Below, piece by piece: positions 23,874 to 32,337 of a stretch of 42,999 nt of DNA; positions within the stretch are counted from its first letter, which is position 1, and each line of letters starts with the position of its first letter. Both the position numbers and the translations under genes were made by a program. Origin of the DNA: Vampirovibrio sp. Lineage in GTDB: Bacteria; Cyanobacteriota; Vampirovibrionia; Vampirovibrionales; Vampirovibrionaceae. The DNA lies in contig JAJQJM010000016.1 of assembly GCA_021323475.1 (NCBI GenBank), forward strand, positions 1 through 42,999, written 5' to 3'. The notes beneath the pieces are model-generated. The model was not told the DNA's origin and made no database searches. It saw only the letters and a program-made list of their open reading frames with translations.

Positions 23874-25129
23874 TATACCCCGCCTTTCCAGCGCGTTTGC
23901 CCGGCAATCATCACCTGTACGGCTTGGGTTGTTTCGTGTAATAGCTGCGCTTCCGGTGATATTCCAATTGCCTCTGCCTGCCACAGCACCAAGTCCGCCT
24001 GTTTTCCCGGCTCCAGGGAACCAATCTGGCTATCCATGCCAAGTGTTTTAGCGCCTTCCAATGTCATTGCCTCTACAGCTTGGGCGGCGCTCCAGTGGTG
24101 TTGCCGCTTGGCGCAGCGAGCCTCGGCGCGTAAGTCCAGGTCGGGAGTGCTCAGGCGTCCATCCGTACCCAAACCCAGGGTAAGGCCGGATGCTTGGTAA
24201 TTCGGGGCGGTCAGGGTTTTGCCATGCAAGGCCAAATTACTGCGTGGGCAATGCGCAATCGTCACGCCATGCTGACGCAGGCATTCACGGTCATCCGCAG
24301 ACGTGTGAATGGCATGGGCCGCAATCAGCCGGTTGTTCAGCAAATTATGTCGGCCCAGGGCTTCAACCGGGGAAGTTGCCGGACTTTGGGGCGTAAATGA
24401 GCGCCCCAGAATGGTTTGATGCAAGTGCTGGATGCAAGAGGGCTGCCCTTTCAGGTAAAGCGCTTCGTCCTCAAACTCCGCCAGATGGGTGTGAACGGCG
24501 GAGGGCTGACAGGCATCCAGCAACGCTATCCATGCTGCGGGGGATACATTATACGGGGAATGAGGGGATAGCCCTGGCTTCAGCCGAGAATGATCCTCAT
24601 ACCCTTGGCAAAATGCCCGGTAAGCTGCTACCCATCCCGAAATATCCACTGTGGCGGCATCCGGGTGAAACACCTCCAGGGAGACAATACCCCGCAGGCC
24701 CATTTGATCGAATACTTGCAGGCTCTCCGGGCCGGATGCGATATCGTTGACACAGGTAGTGCCCGTTCGCAGCAGTTCTTCCGCGCCACTCTTGCAGCGC
24801 TGTGTCTTTTCTTCAGAGGAGGACTGCTCCCGAAGCAGGCGTACTACGTTCAGAAGCCAGTCAGTGAAGGGCTGCCCCGGTGCTTTGGCGAGGACTGCCG
24901 GAAAAGATTGCTCCAGGTGTAGATGGCAGTTGACCAGCCCCGGCGTTAAAAGAGTGCCGGCCTTGGGTGGTTCTGGACGACTGTATTCGGGTAAGTCCGC
25001 CATGCGGCCCACTTCGCAAATTCGGTCCCCCTGAATGCGGATATAGCCATTTTCAATAGGCGGCCGGGCAATGGGCAATACCCACTGGGCGCTGATGATA
25101 TAGGGACTGTCGGGGGCGGTTTCGATCAT
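23873..25129 (-). CDS. amidohydrolase of the cytosine / S-adenosylhomocysteine / aminofutalosine deaminase group
   Basis: A 418-residue metal-dependent hydrolase. The metal site is complete: PGLVNCHLHLEQS (HxH), 'AVHTHLAEFEDEA' (third His and catalytic Glu), 'LIAAHAIH' (fourth His), and 'LGLGTDGRLSTPDLDL' (catalytic Asp). 'HCPRSNLALHGKTL' and the N-terminal composite strands match the TrzA/SsnA/MtaD family. It probably deaminates a purine-like ring; candidates include S-adenosylhomocysteine/5'-methylthioadenosine, guanine, or aminodeoxyfutalosine in menaquinone synthesis (MqnX). Sequence alone does not choose among them. It is the first gene of a two-gene unit with the glycosyltransferase, whose start overlaps its stop, a pairing with no obvious pathway logic. 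It has a good promoter. Confidence 0.85.
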   Translation of the reverse strand: MIETAPDSPYIISAQWVLPIARPPIENGYIRIQGDRICEVGRMADLPEYSRPEPPKAGTLLTPGLVNCHLHLEQSFPAVLAKAPGQPFTDWLLNVVRLLREQSSSEEKTQRCKSGAEELLRTGTTCVNDIASGPESLQVFDQMGLRGIVSLEVFHPDAATVDISGWVAAYRAFCQGYEDHSRLKPGLSPHSPYNVSPAAWIALLDACQPSAVHTHLAEFEDEALYLKGQPSCIQHLHQTILGRSFTPQSPATSPVEALGRHNLLNNRLIAAHAIHTSADDRECLRQHGVTIAHCPRSNLALHGKTLTAPNYQASGLTLGLGTDGRLSTPDLDLRAEARCAKRQHHWSAAQAVEAMTLEGAKTLGMDSQIGSLEPGKQADLVLWQAEAIGISPEAQLLHETTQAVQVMIAGQTRWKGGV

Positions 25130-25150
25130 CTTGGTTCTTTCCCTGATAGC

Positions 25151-25179
25151 AGCATAGCTTACCGGCGCACGGCCCGCAA
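25151..25179 (-). promoter_or_regulatory. promoter of the amidohydrolase-glycosyltransferase unit
   Basis: On the minus strand TTGCGG (25179-25174), 17-base spacer, TATGCT (25156-25151), about 20 bases before the ATG at 25129. On the plus strand TACAAT at 25237-25242 is a possible -10 for the small membrane protein. Confidence 0.5.
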
Positions 25180-25286
25180 ATAATAGAATATCCGGTTGGC
25201 CGCAGCCGGCCCTCTTTCCTTTGTCAGCGGTTGATATACAATAAAACTATTACCAAATCCCGTTTCAAGAAAGGCAAGTACCTGTG

Positions 25287-25430
25287 ATGAGCAGCGATAA
25301 ACCCAAAGGCAGTTTTTTCCAATCGAATCCGGAGCGGGTTATGATCGCCTTGTTTCCGTTAATCACCCTGGGGCTGTTCATTGTGGCGGCTGTGTTGTGG
25401 TGGTTGATTCAAAGCCAGTTCGTCCACTAA
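25287..25430 (+). CDS. 47-residue single-pass membrane protein
   Basis: Too short for the ORF track. It begins MSSDKPKGSFFQSNPERV, then one membrane helix ('MIALFPLITLGLFIVAAVLWWLI') and a short QSQFVH tail, ending at TAA 25428-25430. AAAGG lies upstream; the spacing fits the adjacent GTG (25284) slightly better than the ATG (25287). The basic, soluble N-terminus and clean hydrophobic segment suggest a real protein. Its position, 157 bases from a divergent gene and 95 bases before the acyltransferase in the same direction, suggests an accessory subunit or membrane regulator, but no function can be named. Confidence 0.6.
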   Translation: MSSDKPKGSFFQSNPERVMIALFPLITLGLFIVAAVLWWLIQSQFVH

Positions 25431-25452
25431 CCGGCTTATCTTGAGAGGGAAG

Positions 25453-25506
25453 GCGTCCGGGTGATGCCGAATGGGGAACTGAGCCTGGGCAACTAACCCT
25501 GGACGC
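25453..25506 (+). promoter_or_regulatory. leader hairpin enclosing a 10-codon reading frame
   Basis: GCGTCCGGG (25453-25461) pairs with CCCTGGACGC (25497-25506) with one bulge. The loop holds ATG...TAA (25464-25496), encoding MPNGELSLGN, preceded by the strong purine tract GAGAGGGAAGG. The 3' arm ends about 20 bases before the TTG start of the acyltransferase gene. This is the arrangement of a translational attenuator, but could be chance. Confidence 0.35.
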
Positions 25507-25525
25507 GTAAACAGGATCCGATTTT

Positions 25526-26797
25526 TTGGCAAGACGAGCTTTTTTACCGCCTATCATCAATCCGTTGGTTGTCGGGTTTATTCGCGTCATTTTTCCCTTT
25601 GGAATGCGGACCCTGTTGGGCGGCTTATCCGTATACATTTCCGATGATGATTTGGCTAAATTGCGCGCTTATCAGGGAAAGCGCATGTTGTTGTTGCCCA
25701 ACCACCCCAACGGGGAAGAGCCTTTTGTGCTGTTTGAGATTTTCAAGCGCATGAATGAAGTCTTTAATGTGGTGGCTGCGAGGGAGGTGTTCGACTGGGA
25801 ACACGGGTTTCGAGGTTGGCTGTTGCGTCGGGTAGGCGCCTACTCGGTCATTCGTGGCACTGCCGACCGCGAGTCCTTCATGATGTCTAAAAAGATTTTG
25901 ATGGAAGGGCAAAACCGGTTGGTCATTTTTATTGAGGGCGAAATTTCCCGTGGCAATGAAACCTTGATTCCTTTTGAGCCGGGTGTGCTTCAGTTGGCGT
26001 TCTGGGCTCAGGAAGGCTTGGCCAAGGAAGCCGCCAAGGCAGCTCGCCAGCAGGGTGATCAGGATAAACCTGACTATCCGCCTGTGTATGTGGCGCCGTT
26101 GGCTATCAAATACTTCTATGCGCCGGGTTCCGAGACTGCGATTGAAACATCCCTGCAGGTTTTGGAGAAAGCGGTGGGCTTGCCTACAGAGCCGGGAGCC
26201 AGCCAATATGCGCGGATTCGGGCCATCGGTGAAAAAGTCTTGGCGGTGCAGGAAGCGCTGCATCAACTGGTGGCCCTGCCCGGTGTGTCCCTGACGGAGC
26301 GTGTGGAAGCCATTAAAAACCGTATGTTGAAGAAGATGGAACTCTTCCTGGGCCTGAAGCCCGATCCGCAGGCCAGTACCTTGAGCCGTCTGCGCGAAAT
26401 TCGGAATACCATGGATCACCTGATTCACACCTATGACGATCCGCAGGAGCTGACGGATTATGAAAAGCGGATGGTGGACCATTTCCGTAAGGCGTTAAGC
26501 GAGTTCTATCAGGATTTGGACCGGGTTGTTTATTTCCTGACCTATGATGAAGCGTATTTACAGGAAAGCCAGACGCCCGAGCGTTTCATTGACGTGATTC
26601 GCCGCCTGGAACGGGAAGTGTTCGGGGATGCCCGCCTGACATATCCGCGTGTTGCCGCGGTGAAGGTCGGCGAGGTCATCAATCTGAAAGAGCAGTTTCC
26701 ATCATACGAGTCGGATAAAAAAGGCTATGTAAAGCACATGGTTTCCGAACTGGAAGAGAACATGCGATTAATGCTGACGAGAATGCAGCGCCCTTAA
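25526..26797 (+). CDS. PlsC-like glycerolipid acyltransferase
   Basis: A 423-residue membrane-associated acyltransferase. Motif I reads 'LLLPNHPNGEEPFVLFEI', a variant of NHxxxxD with Glu in the acid position. The next blocks are 'GAYSVIRGTADRESF' and 'VIFIEGEISRGNETLIPFEPGVLQLAF', matching the FPEGTRS...F..G..LA block of 1-acylglycerol-3-phosphate acyltransferases. The N-terminus (PPIINPLVVGFIRVIFPFGM) is hydrophobic. The C-terminal 180 residues are helical and outside the PlsC core, longer than standard PlsC (about 240). It probably adds a fatty acyl chain to a lysolipid; exact acceptor unknown. The start is TTG 25526, the only start before conserved sequence, with AGGA eight to ten bases upstream. 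Confidence 0.8.
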   Translation: MARRAFLPPIINPLVVGFIRVIFPFGMRTLLGGLSVYISDDDLAKLRAYQGKRMLLLPNHPNGEEPFVLFEIFKRMNEVFNVVAAREVFDWEHGFRGWLLRRVGAYSVIRGTADRESFMMSKKILMEGQNRLVIFIEGEISRGNETLIPFEPGVLQLAFWAQEGLAKEAAKAARQQGDQDKPDYPPVYVAPLAIKYFYAPGSETAIETSLQVLEKAVGLPTEPGASQYARIRAIGEKVLAVQEALHQLVALPGVSLTERVEAIKNRMLKKMELFLGLKPDPQASTLSRLREIRNTMDHLIHTYDDPQELTDYEKRMVDHFRKALSEFYQDLDRVVYFLTYDEAYLQESQTPERFIDVIRRLEREVFGDARLTYPRVAAVKVGEVINLKEQFPSYESDKKGYVKHMVSELEENMRLMLTRMQRP

Positions 26798-26834
26798 CGG
26801 CTGTATCGGCATCGCCCGTCTGTGCAGAAGAAAC

Positions 26835-26867
26835 AAAAATGCCCCCGGTAATCCGGAAGCATTTTTT
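26835..26867. terminator. bidirectional terminator
   Basis: AAAAATGCCCCCGG, TAAT, CCGGAAGCATTTTTT: an A-tract/T-tract-flanked stem between the acyltransferase gene and the end of the ribosomal operon. It can act on both strands. Confidence 0.8.
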
Positions 26868-26887
26868 GAGTCCTGCAAATCTGTAAA

Positions 26888-27295
26888 TTAACGCTTGGAG
26901 AACTGGAACCGTTTACGGGCCTTCTTGCGGCCGTATTTTTTCCGTTCTTTCACGCGGGAATCACGGGTCAGGAAGCCTTCTTTACGCATAGCGGCTTCAT
27001 AATCGGGATTGATTGCAGACAATGCGCGGGCAACACCCATCCGGATGGCGACGGATTGACCGACAATCCCACCACCGACAGCGTTAACCAGCACGTTGTA
27101 GCGATCTTCCACGCCGGCAGCGGTCAAAGGTTGCTTCACCGGAATGTGCAATGCTTTACGGTTGCCCAGGTATTGCTCCATGGACTTGCCGTTGATGATG
27201 ACTTGACCGTTACCCGGAACCAGGCGGACGCGTACTTTTGCTTCCTTGCGACGGCCGGTGCCGCGGGTGCCTACTTTAGGATATGTGGCGGCCAT
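26888..27295 (-). CDS. rpsI: 30S ribosomal protein S9
   Basis: S9, whose C-terminal tail reaches the decoding P site. The 135-residue protein has 'GTRGTGRRKEAKVRVRLVPGNG', 'VINGKSMEQYLG', 'VNAVGGGIVGQSVAIRMGVARAL', and the KKARKRFQFSKR tail ending in the universal lysine-arginine. Last gene of the operon; its ATG overlaps the rplM stop by one base (TAATG), so translation is coupled. Confidence 0.98.
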   Translation of the reverse strand: MAATYPKVGTRGTGRRKEAKVRVRLVPGNGQVIINGKSMEQYLGNRKALHIPVKQPLTAAGVEDRYNVLVNAVGGGIVGQSVAIRMGVARALSAINPDYEAAMRKEGFLTRDSRVKERKKYGRKKARKRFQFSKR

Positions 27296-27741
27296 TATTC
27301 AGCGCCCTCCGTTTCTAACACGTATGGTACAGGTTGCTGCGCGGCGTGAGGATGCTGAGCGCCGGCATAGACGTTCAATTTGCTCAGTTGCTGACGACCC
27401 AGCGTGTTGTGGGGCAGCATACCTTTAACGGCGATTTCAATAATCTTCTCTGGACGCTTTGCTTGCATATCGCGGAAGGCAACCGTTCTCAATCCACCCG
27501 GATAGGAAGTGTGACGGCGGTACAACTTGGCATTGTACTTGTTGCCGCTCACTTTGATTTTCTCGGCATTGATAACGATGATGAAATCGCCGGTATCAAT
27601 GTTGGGGGTGAATTGCGGTTTGTGTTTGCCACGCAGCAAGTTGGCAATCAGGGTAGCCAGACGACCCAAAGTTTGCCCTTCGGCGTCGATCAGCCACCAA
27701 GTGCGCTCAAGCTCAAGAGGCTTTGCGGAATAGGTTTTCAT
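27295..27741 (-). CDS. rplM: 50S ribosomal protein L13
   Basis: L13, an early assembly protein of the large subunit. The mature start is [22 protein letters not shown] at 27741 (148 residues), with GGAG ten bases upstream; the ORF-track start at 27804 lies inside truA and adds non-conserved residues. Diagnostic blocks: '[32 protein letters not shown]', '[12 protein letters not shown]', '[22 protein letters not shown]'. Its first 29 bases overlap the end of truA. Confidence 0.97.
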   Translation of the reverse strand: MKTYSAKPLELERTWWLIDAEGQTLGRLATLIANLLRGKHKPQFTPNIDTGDFIIVINAEKIKVSGNKYNAKLYRRHTSYPGGLRTVAFRDMQAKRPEKIIEIAVKGMLPHNTLGRQQLSKLNVYAGAQHPHAAQQPVPYVLETEGAE

Positions 27742-28627
27742 TTTGCAGGGACTCCATTGGTTTAAGGATATTTTTGAATTGTTGGACGTAAACGTCCTTT
27801 TCAAAGAAGTTGAACGGGGACTTGTACTGAACCGCCATCAGGGTTAAACCTTCTGGACGGGCTGTTGCGGCGGCTTTACTGCGATTACGCTCCGCCAAAA
27901 CTTGGAGGATGGTTTCCGGGGGCAAGGGATTATCCACATTGCCGATAGCCATTAACTGGCCAATCAGGTTCCTGACCATTTTATACAGAAAACGGTCGGC
28001 AGCAACGTCAAAAATAATGAAATCACCATCTCTGGCTACTTTTGCGTGAAAAATGTTACAAATATCATCAGTAACGTGGGTGTCGGTATCCTTAAAGCTC
28101 TTAAAATCGTGCGAGCCTAAAATAAGACGGGCGGCTTCCGCCATCCGTTCTGCACCCAATGCTTTCGGCACATGAATGGATGCACCTCTGTTCGCCCATA
28201 CGGAGCGCATCGGGGCATTATAAATAACGTATCGATACCATTTGGCTTCGGCCTCACGTCGGCTATTGAACTGTCGCCCGGTATCCAGATGCACTCCGCG
28301 AATCGAAACGCTATCCGGCAGAACGGCATTCAATGCCTTGCCAAGGTCGGCAATGTTAGCCAAGGATGTTTGCTCAACGTCAAAATGGGCAACCTGTCCT
28401 TGCGCGTTTACACCGGCATCGGTTCGCCCGGCAAAGCTAACCGCCGATGTCTCTAAATTAAGCTGCTTCAAGCCTTCCTGGATGGCACGCTGTACGGTAG
28501 CCTTGTCTGGCTGAAACTGGCTTCCATGAAAAAACAGACCACAATACTCAACCAGAAGAGCGACTCGGATGGTTGAATCTTTCTCTTCTGGTTGCAGTGA
28601 GCTTTTTAGTACCGTGGTGTCTGTCAT
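27713..28627 (-). CDS. truA: tRNA pseudouridine(38-40) synthase
   Basis: Converts uridines 38-40 of the tRNA anticodon arm to pseudouridine. The 304-residue protein has '[21 protein letters not shown]', the catalytic [17 protein letters not shown] (catalytic Asp in RTDAG), '[10 protein letters not shown]', and '[14 protein letters not shown]'. It is somewhat longer than the 250-270 norm owing to both ends. It lies between rplQ and rplM, an order seen in Cyanobacteria and in Firmicutes. The end overlaps the rplM start. Confidence 0.96.
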   Translation of the reverse strand: MTDTTVLKSSLQPEEKDSTIRVALLVEYCGLFFHGSQFQPDKATVQRAIQEGLKQLNLETSAVSFAGRTDAGVNAQGQVAHFDVEQTSLANIADLGKALNAVLPDSVSIRGVHLDTGRQFNSRREAEAKWYRYVIYNAPMRSVWANRGASIHVPKALGAERMAEAARLILGSHDFKSFKDTDTHVTDDICNIFHAKVARDGDFIIFDVAADRFLYKMVRNLIGQLMAIGNVDNPLPPETILQVLAERNRSKAAATARPEGLTLMAVQYKSPFNFFEKDVYVQQFKNILKPMESLQNENLFRKAS

Positions 28628-28671
28628 TCCTGTTTCTTTTTCAGCTTGGTGAGGTGGCTGTATAGCAGGAG

Positions 28672-29085
28672 CTACTCAGCCAATTCGTAGGTCAATTGAA
28701 CCAATGCCATCGGGGCTGCATCGCCACGACGCGGCGGCATTTGGATCACACGGGTGTAACCACCGTTACGGCTGCCAAAGCGGGGGCCAACTTTGCTGAA
28801 AATCCGACGCAGAACCGTTTCAGGAATTTCACGGTTTTTCTCATCGGTGATGACTTCACCGGTGCGGCTGTGGAAAATCAGATTGCGAACCTGACGAATC
28901 GCATGGACATCGCCGCGCTTGGCCAGGGTTACAATACGGTCCGCTTCTTTTCTCAATGCCTTGGCACGTACCAGTGTGGTAGTAATTTCATCGTGCGTGA
29001 ACAAGCTGGTAGCCAGGCTACGGATCAATGCTTTACGCTGATCAGCGGGTTTACCCAGATGATCGACTTTACAGCGGTGTCTCAT
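28672..29085 (-). CDS. rplQ: 50S ribosomal protein L17
   Basis: L17 at the exit side of the large subunit. The 137-residue protein starts MRHRCKVDHLGKPADQRKALIRSLATSL and carries 'RAKALRKEADRIVTLAKRGD' and 'GGYTRVIQMPPRRGDAAPMALVQL', all family-typical. It lies 35 bases after rpoA, in the usual order. Confidence 0.98.
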   Translation of the reverse strand: MRHRCKVDHLGKPADQRKALIRSLATSLFTHDEITTTLVRAKALRKEADRIVTLAKRGDVHAIRQVRNLIFHSRTGEVITDEKNREIPETVLRRIFSKVGPRFGSRNGGYTRVIQMPPRRGDAAPMALVQLTYELAE

Positions 29086-29120
29086 GGTTTATTCCTTTTG
29101 GTTGCGATTTTGCTTGATAC

Positions 29121-30098
29121 TTATTCCACATCGACCGGGAGGATGGTGCCTTCCGGATCGGGACGAAGGTTGAGCCCGAAAGCGTGTAGCCGCTCAATCA
29201 CTTCATCCGAAGACTTTTTGCCGAAGTTTTTAATGTTCAGCAGGTCGTTTTCAGACTTGGTCAGCAATTCGGCAATGCTATTGATATTGGCCCGCTTCAA
29301 GCAGTTGAAAGCACGCACCGAAAGCTCCAGATCCTCAATCGTGATATTGGGGGCTTGGATTTCTTCCTTCGGTTCGCTTTCCTGCTGTGTTTGAGTCACC
29401 AGCGTAGGAATGCCGCTCAAGGAGGCAATCGGTACCAGGTGCTCAATCAGCATATTGGCGGCTTGACTCAATGCCGTGCTAACGTCCAGGCTGCCATTGG
29501 ACCAGATTTCGAGGATCAGCTTGTCGTAATCGGTCCGTTGACCTACACGGGTATCTTCTACTGTGTAAGCAACACGGCGGATAGGCATAAACACTGCATC
29601 CAACGTTAAGGTGTCCACAGCCTTGTTGCTGGTGTTGTTATCAGCGGGCACATATCCTTTGCCAACTTCTGCAGTCATAACCGCATGGAGACTGGCGCCT
29701 TCGCTCAATGTGCAAATGTGCCAATCCGGATTAACGATTTTGACATCGGCCGGTACTTCCAAGTCACCTGCCAATACGGGGCCGGACTTGTCTGCATCTA
29801 ACCGGATATAAAGTGGCTCGTCGCTGTTACTTTTCAGTACAACGCCCTTGAGGTTCAACATCACATCCAACACATCTTCCACCACACCGGGGATGGTAGT
29901 GAACTCGTGTGTTACGCCTTCAATACGGACGGATGTAATGGCGCAGCCTTTCAGGCTGGAAAGCAATACGCGACGCAAAGAGTTACCCAAAGTGGTCCCG
30001 TAGCCTCTTTCCAGGGGCTCAATTACAAACTTGCCATAAATAGAACCGTCGGAATCAGTGGTGGTGTTGACGCATTTAATGTTCAGCTGCTGATCCAT
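29121..30098 (-). CDS. rpoA: RNA polymerase alpha subunit
   Basis: Nucleates assembly of RNA polymerase and contacts promoter DNA and activators. The 325-residue protein has the N-terminal dimer domain ('FVIEPLERGYGTTLGNSLRRVLLSSLKG', 'VRIEGVTHEFTTIPGVVEDV') and the C-terminal DNA-binding domain ('ITIEDLELSVRAFNCLKRANINSIAELL', 'KNFGKKSSDEVIERLHAFGL'), joined by an acidic linker. Normal length and order. Confidence 0.99.
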   Translation of the reverse strand: MDQQLNIKCVNTTTDSDGSIYGKFVIEPLERGYGTTLGNSLRRVLLSSLKGCAITSVRIEGVTHEFTTIPGVVEDVLDVMLNLKGVVLKSNSDEPLYIRLDADKSGPVLAGDLEVPADVKIVNPDWHICTLSEGASLHAVMTAEVGKGYVPADNNTSNKAVDTLTLDAVFMPIRRVAYTVEDTRVGQRTDYDKLILEIWSNGSLDVSTALSQAANMLIEHLVPIASLSGIPTLVTQTQQESEPKEEIQAPNITIEDLELSVRAFNCLKRANINSIAELLTKSENDLLNIKNFGKKSSDEVIERLHAFGLNLRPDPEGTILPVDVE

Positions 30099-30152
30099 GA
30101 ATTCTGTTGCTCCAAAATTAATGCTTTTAAAAAAAGAACAATGCGACTGGTC

Positions 30153-30761
30153 TTAACGGGAGTAGTATTCAATGATAAGCGCTTCGTTAATGGATTGATC
30201 CATATCTTCACGCTCAGGAATACTCTTGAATTTGATGACCATATTGTTCTCATCGACTTCCAACCAGTGCGGAACGGCTGGTGTATGATGCGGGTTGCTT
30301 TCTTGCAGTTGCTTCAAGAAAGCTCTGCTTTTTTCACGAACCGTAATAATGTCGCCCGCTTTTACCTGATAGGAGGCAATGTCGACTTTTTGGCCATTCA
30401 CCTGGACATGGCCATGTGCAATCAACTGACGACCCTGCGGTCTCGTGGTAGCCAAGCCGGAACGGTACACCACATTGTCCAGCCGGGACTCAAGCAGTTG
30501 TAGCAAGATTGTGCCGGTAACGCCCTGTTTACGAACAGCACGGTCGTATGTGCGACGAAACTGCTTTTCCAGCAAGCCATAGGTCCGTCTTACTTTCTGC
30601 TTTTCAGCCAACTGGAGGGCGTACTCGGAAAGCTTCTTGCGAGCGGCTCCATGTTGACCGGGAGGGTTGGTGTTCTTCATGCGGCCGGCTTTGGGACTGA
30701 TGTCCAAAATAGTACCGGCTCTGCGGCTTTGCTTGAATGTAGATTCGCGATAACGTGCCAA
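30153..30761 (-). CDS. rpsD: 30S ribosomal protein S4
   Basis: Primary 16S rRNA-binding assembly protein. The 202-residue protein has 'GQHGAARKKLSEYALQLAEKQKVRRTYGLLEKQF' and the S4 RNA-binding domain 'LESRLDNVVYRSGLATTRPQGRQLIAHGHVQVNG'. The N-terminus lacks the zinc-binding cysteines, so it is the C-minus form. In Cyanobacteria rpsD usually lies elsewhere; here it sits between rpsK and rpoA, as in E. coli and some other phyla. S4 is a known translational repressor of this operon in E. coli; no matching site was identified here. Confidence 0.98.
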   Translation of the reverse strand: MARYRESTFKQSRRAGTILDISPKAGRMKNTNPPGQHGAARKKLSEYALQLAEKQKVRRTYGLLEKQFRRTYDRAVRKQGVTGTILLQLLESRLDNVVYRSGLATTRPQGRQLIAHGHVQVNGQKVDIASYQVKAGDIITVREKSRAFLKQLQESNPHHTPAVPHWLEVDENNMVIKFKSIPEREDMDQSINEALIIEYYSR

Positions 30762-30790
30762 AGCGACAACTCCTTATGGGTTTTTTCGGT

Positions 30791-31180
30791 TTAAACTCTA
30801 CGACGTTTGGGAGGACGGCACCCATTGTGAGGAATTGGGGTTACATCCTTAATCATGCTGATTTCCAGCCCGGCTACCTGAAGCGCACGAATGGCGGTTT
30901 CCCGGCCAGCGCCTGGGCCGCTTACAAATACTTCAGCGGAGCGCATACCGTGATCCATGGCCTTCTTTGCAACAGATTCTGCTGCGGATTGAGCAGCAAA
31001 CGGAGTGCCTTTACGGGCTCCTTTGAAGCCTTCGGAGCCTGCACTACCCCAGGCGATTACGTTTCCTTGAGGATCGGTGCAAGACACGATGGTGTTGTTA
31101 AATGTGGATTGAATATGAACAACACCCTGAAGAATATTTTTCTTCTCTTTGCGTTTTGTTTTGCCAGGTTTTTCAGCCAT
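30791..31180 (-). CDS. rpsK: 30S ribosomal protein S11
   Basis: S11 on the small-subunit platform. The 129-residue protein has '[36 protein letters not shown]', '[20 protein letters not shown]', and the C-terminal '[18 protein letters not shown]'. It lies 119 bases downstream of rpsM, a wider gap than elsewhere in the operon. Confidence 0.98.
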   Translation of the reverse strand: MAEKPGKTKRKEKKNILQGVVHIQSTFNNTIVSCTDPQGNVIAWGSAGSEGFKGARKGTPFAAQSAAESVAKKAMDHGMRSAEVFVSGPGAGRETAIRALQVAGLEISMIKDVTPIPHNGCRPPKRRRV

Positions 31181-31299
31181 TTTGATTCTTTTATCTCCAT
31201 TAAAGCTTGTGAAATGGTAATTCGGGCCTTTGCGATAAAGACGGGTTAAACAGAAGCCGGACCATATTTACAGAGGAGGCCTAGGTATGGTGCAACGGA

Positions 31300-31668
31300 T
31301 TAAGCCTTTTTCTTCATCGGTGCCGAACGTTTGCCGCGACGGGTGCGTGCATTGGTTTTTGTACGCTGACCACGAACCGGCAGGCCGCGTTTGTGGCGCT
31401 GACCACGGTAGCAGTTGATTTCAATGAGGCGTTTAATGTTCAGGCTCTCGGAGCGACGCAGATCGCCCTCCACCTGGTAATTTTTCTCGATCTCATCACG
31501 GAGTGCGTTGATTTCCGATTCGCTCAGATCATCTGTACGCTTATCAGGATCGATTTTCGTCACCTCTAGAATTTTGCGGGCGGCGGAAAGACCGATACCG
31601 TAGATATACGGAAGGGCGAATAACAGCTTTTTGTTTCTGGGGAGGTCGACTCCAACGATTCTAGCCAT
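31300..31668 (-). CDS. rpsM: 30S ribosomal protein S13
   Basis: S13 in the small-subunit head, contacting tRNA and 50S. The 122-residue protein begins [26 protein letters not shown] and ends with '[27 protein letters not shown]'. AGGAG lies eight bases before the ATG. An unusually large gap (262 bases) with a possible internal promoter separates it from rpmJ. Confidence 0.98.
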   Translation of the reverse strand: MARIVGVDLPRNKKLLFALPYIYGIGLSAARKILEVTKIDPDKRTDDLSESEINALRDEIEKNYQVEGDLRRSESLNIKRLIEINCYRGQRHKRGLPVRGQRTKTNARTRRGKRSAPMKKKA

Positions 31669-31930
31669 TTGGACTCCTGTTTAACTGGTTTAACTCGCTT
31701 AAATAGGGGAATTTATTGAAAACTGGTAACTTGAAGTGAGTGCATACCTAGGAATGATAAAACTAATGTAAAAACAGACGAGGATCAAGAGGGCACACAA
31801 ATTTTAGACTGATGCATAAACTTTTGTAATGCGAAATCTGGCCTCCTGCCTGATTTTTAATCATACCAAAGCAAAACAGGCCACCTTTTCGGGCAGCCGG
31901 TTCGACCCAGCCTAAAGAAACGGTCAAGAA
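31669..31930 (-). promoter_or_regulatory. 262-base gap inside the ribosomal operon with extended -10
   Basis: No reading frame stands out. On the minus strand TGGTATGAT (31868-31860) is an extended -10 box of TGnTATnAT type, without a good -35. Nearby GGCCTG and CAGG/GGCC segments can form stems. It may hold an internal promoter for rpsM onward, or an RNA site for feedback control. Confidence 0.4.
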
Positions 31931-32044
31931 TTACCCTTGACGTTGTTTATGCTTAGGGTTAATGCAAATGATCGCAACACGCTTTTTACGGCGGATGACT
32001 TTGCAATGCTCACACATTTTTTTTACGGATGTACGGACTTTCAT
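31931..32044 (-). CDS. rpmJ: 50S ribosomal protein L36
   Basis: Too short for the ORF track. The 37-residue protein begins [22 protein letters not shown] and ends [10 protein letters not shown]. Zinc ligands C11, C14, C27 and H32 are all present, so it is the zinc-binding form. Between infA and rpsM, the normal position. Confidence 0.97.
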   Translation of the reverse strand: MKVRTSVKKMCEHCKVIRRKKRVAIICINPKHKQRQG

Positions 32045-32076
32045 AGATGCCTAACCTTCGAATTGTTGAAAATTGA

Positions 32077-32292
32077 CTACTTTAGCCGGTAGGTAATCCG
32101 ACCACGGGTCAAGTCATAGGGGGAAAGCTCGATCTTGACCTTATCACCCGGAAGAATCCGGATAAAGTTTTTTCGAATCTTACCAGAAATATGTGCAAGG
32201 ATCACCAAACCGTTTTCCAACTCTACCCGAAACATAGCATTTGGGAGAGATTCGTGGACAGTGCCTTCCATTTCAATGACGTCTTTGGCCAT
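32077..32292 (-). CDS. infA: translation initiation factor IF-1
   Basis: Binds the ribosomal A site during initiation. The 71-residue OB-fold protein reads [21 protein letters not shown]...'[38 protein letters not shown]', fully canonical. Lies 32 bases before rpmJ. Confidence 0.99.
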   Translation of the reverse strand: MAKDVIEMEGTVHESLPNAMFRVELENGLVILAHISGKIRKNFIRILPGDKVKIELSPYDLTRGRITYRLK

Positions 32293-32337
32293 AAATTTTA
32301 TTGCTGATTCCTACACAATGCGACTGGTGCTGAATTT

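Noticed and set aside
31899-31908. GGTTCGACCC, resembling a tRNA T-loop, in the rpmJ-rpsM gap
   Set aside because: The flanking bases do not form the five-pair T stem (two mismatches), and no acceptor or anticodon stem could be found around it.
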